DNA of 6,681 bases, from contig PLRZ01000214.1 in the NCBI GenBank assembly GCA_003164075.1, forward strand, positions 12,252 through 18,932, given 5' to 3'. A program made the position numbers and the translations under genes. Below the pieces are notes generated by a model. That model made no database searches. It worked only from the letters and a program-made list of their open reading frames with translations, and was not told where the DNA came from. Source of the DNA: Bryobacterales bacterium (lineage in GTDB: Bacteria > Acidobacteriota > Terriglobia > Bryobacterales > Bryobacteraceae). Below are positions 6,668 to 6,681 of this stretch, one piece after another (within the stretch, counting starts at the first letter, position 1; each line of letters starts with the position of its first letter).

Positions 6668-6681
6668 CCCACCTTCGAAAC

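Larger units (their letters stand above)
6333..6681. other. Non-coding, palindrome-rich intergenic region after mutB
   Basis: These 349 bases carry no open reading frame with codon use or similarity I can support on either strand. In order they hold a weak GC-rich stem (6334-6340 with 6362-6368), a 30-bp-arm inverted repeat (6371-6444), a small hairpin (6460-6472), a longer wobble-paired palindrome (6475-6547) and four TGAA/TTCA-loop mini-hairpins (6561-6667). No canonical Rho-independent terminator with a T-run is visible, although one of the stems may still end the operon transcript. The last bases (6668-6681) show nothing further before the window edge. Confidence 0.8.

Overview
The window holds one tightly packed, single-strand operon of six genes for interconverting propionyl-CoA and succinyl-CoA through methylmalonyl-CoA. 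It is followed by about 350 bases of non-coding DNA rich in palindromes. Base composition is GC-rich, codon use is uniform, and no mobile-element gene is visible. The organism is probably a soil-type bacterium. Acidobacteriota (Solibacter/Bryobacter-like) is my best guess, from the high GC, the gene style, and interspersed repeats of the 'cacggatgaa' and 'CTGAAG palindrome' kinds. That placement is an inference and was not tested.

Layout. Positions 6-1559 encode a biotin-dependent carboxyltransferase subunit of the 12S/MmdA/PccB family. Positions 1576-1872 encode a 98-residue soluble protein whose C-terminal half resembles the small OadG/MmdD/MmdE subunits. Positions 1882-2286 (GTG start) encode a biotin carboxyl carrier protein with an EAMKM biotinylation motif. 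Positions 2283-2750 encode methylmalonyl-CoA epimerase. Positions 2743-4188 encode an unusually short methylmalonyl-CoA mutase small subunit. Positions 4185-6332 encode the catalytic, cobalamin-binding mutase large subunit. Gaps are 16 and 9 nt, then three overlaps (4, 8 and 4 nt), so the genes are almost certainly co-transcribed and translationally coupled. The operon promoter lies left of the window.

How the genes work together. The carboxyltransferase, small subunit and biotin carrier would form most of a propionyl-CoA carboxylase, methylmalonyl-CoA decarboxylase or transcarboxylase. The biotin carboxylase, membrane decarboxylase subunit or 5S subunit that would decide between these is not here. 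The epimerase converts (S)- to (R)-methylmalonyl-CoA and MutAB isomerises this to succinyl-CoA. The module would serve propionate, odd-chain fatty acid and branched amino-acid catabolism, or run in reverse to make propionate.

The 3' region (6333-6681) contains no convincing gene. It holds a 30-bp-arm inverted repeat built from 10-bp direct repeats, a hairpin plus a longer wobble-paired palindrome, and four short hairpins with a TGAA (or complementary TTCA) loop. The most notable items are the small mutase subunit, which appears to lack about 140 residues of its TIM barrel; the soluble OadG-like subunit; and the repeat-rich intergenic tail. I found no clearly novel system: this is mainly a recognisable metabolic operon with some structural oddities.
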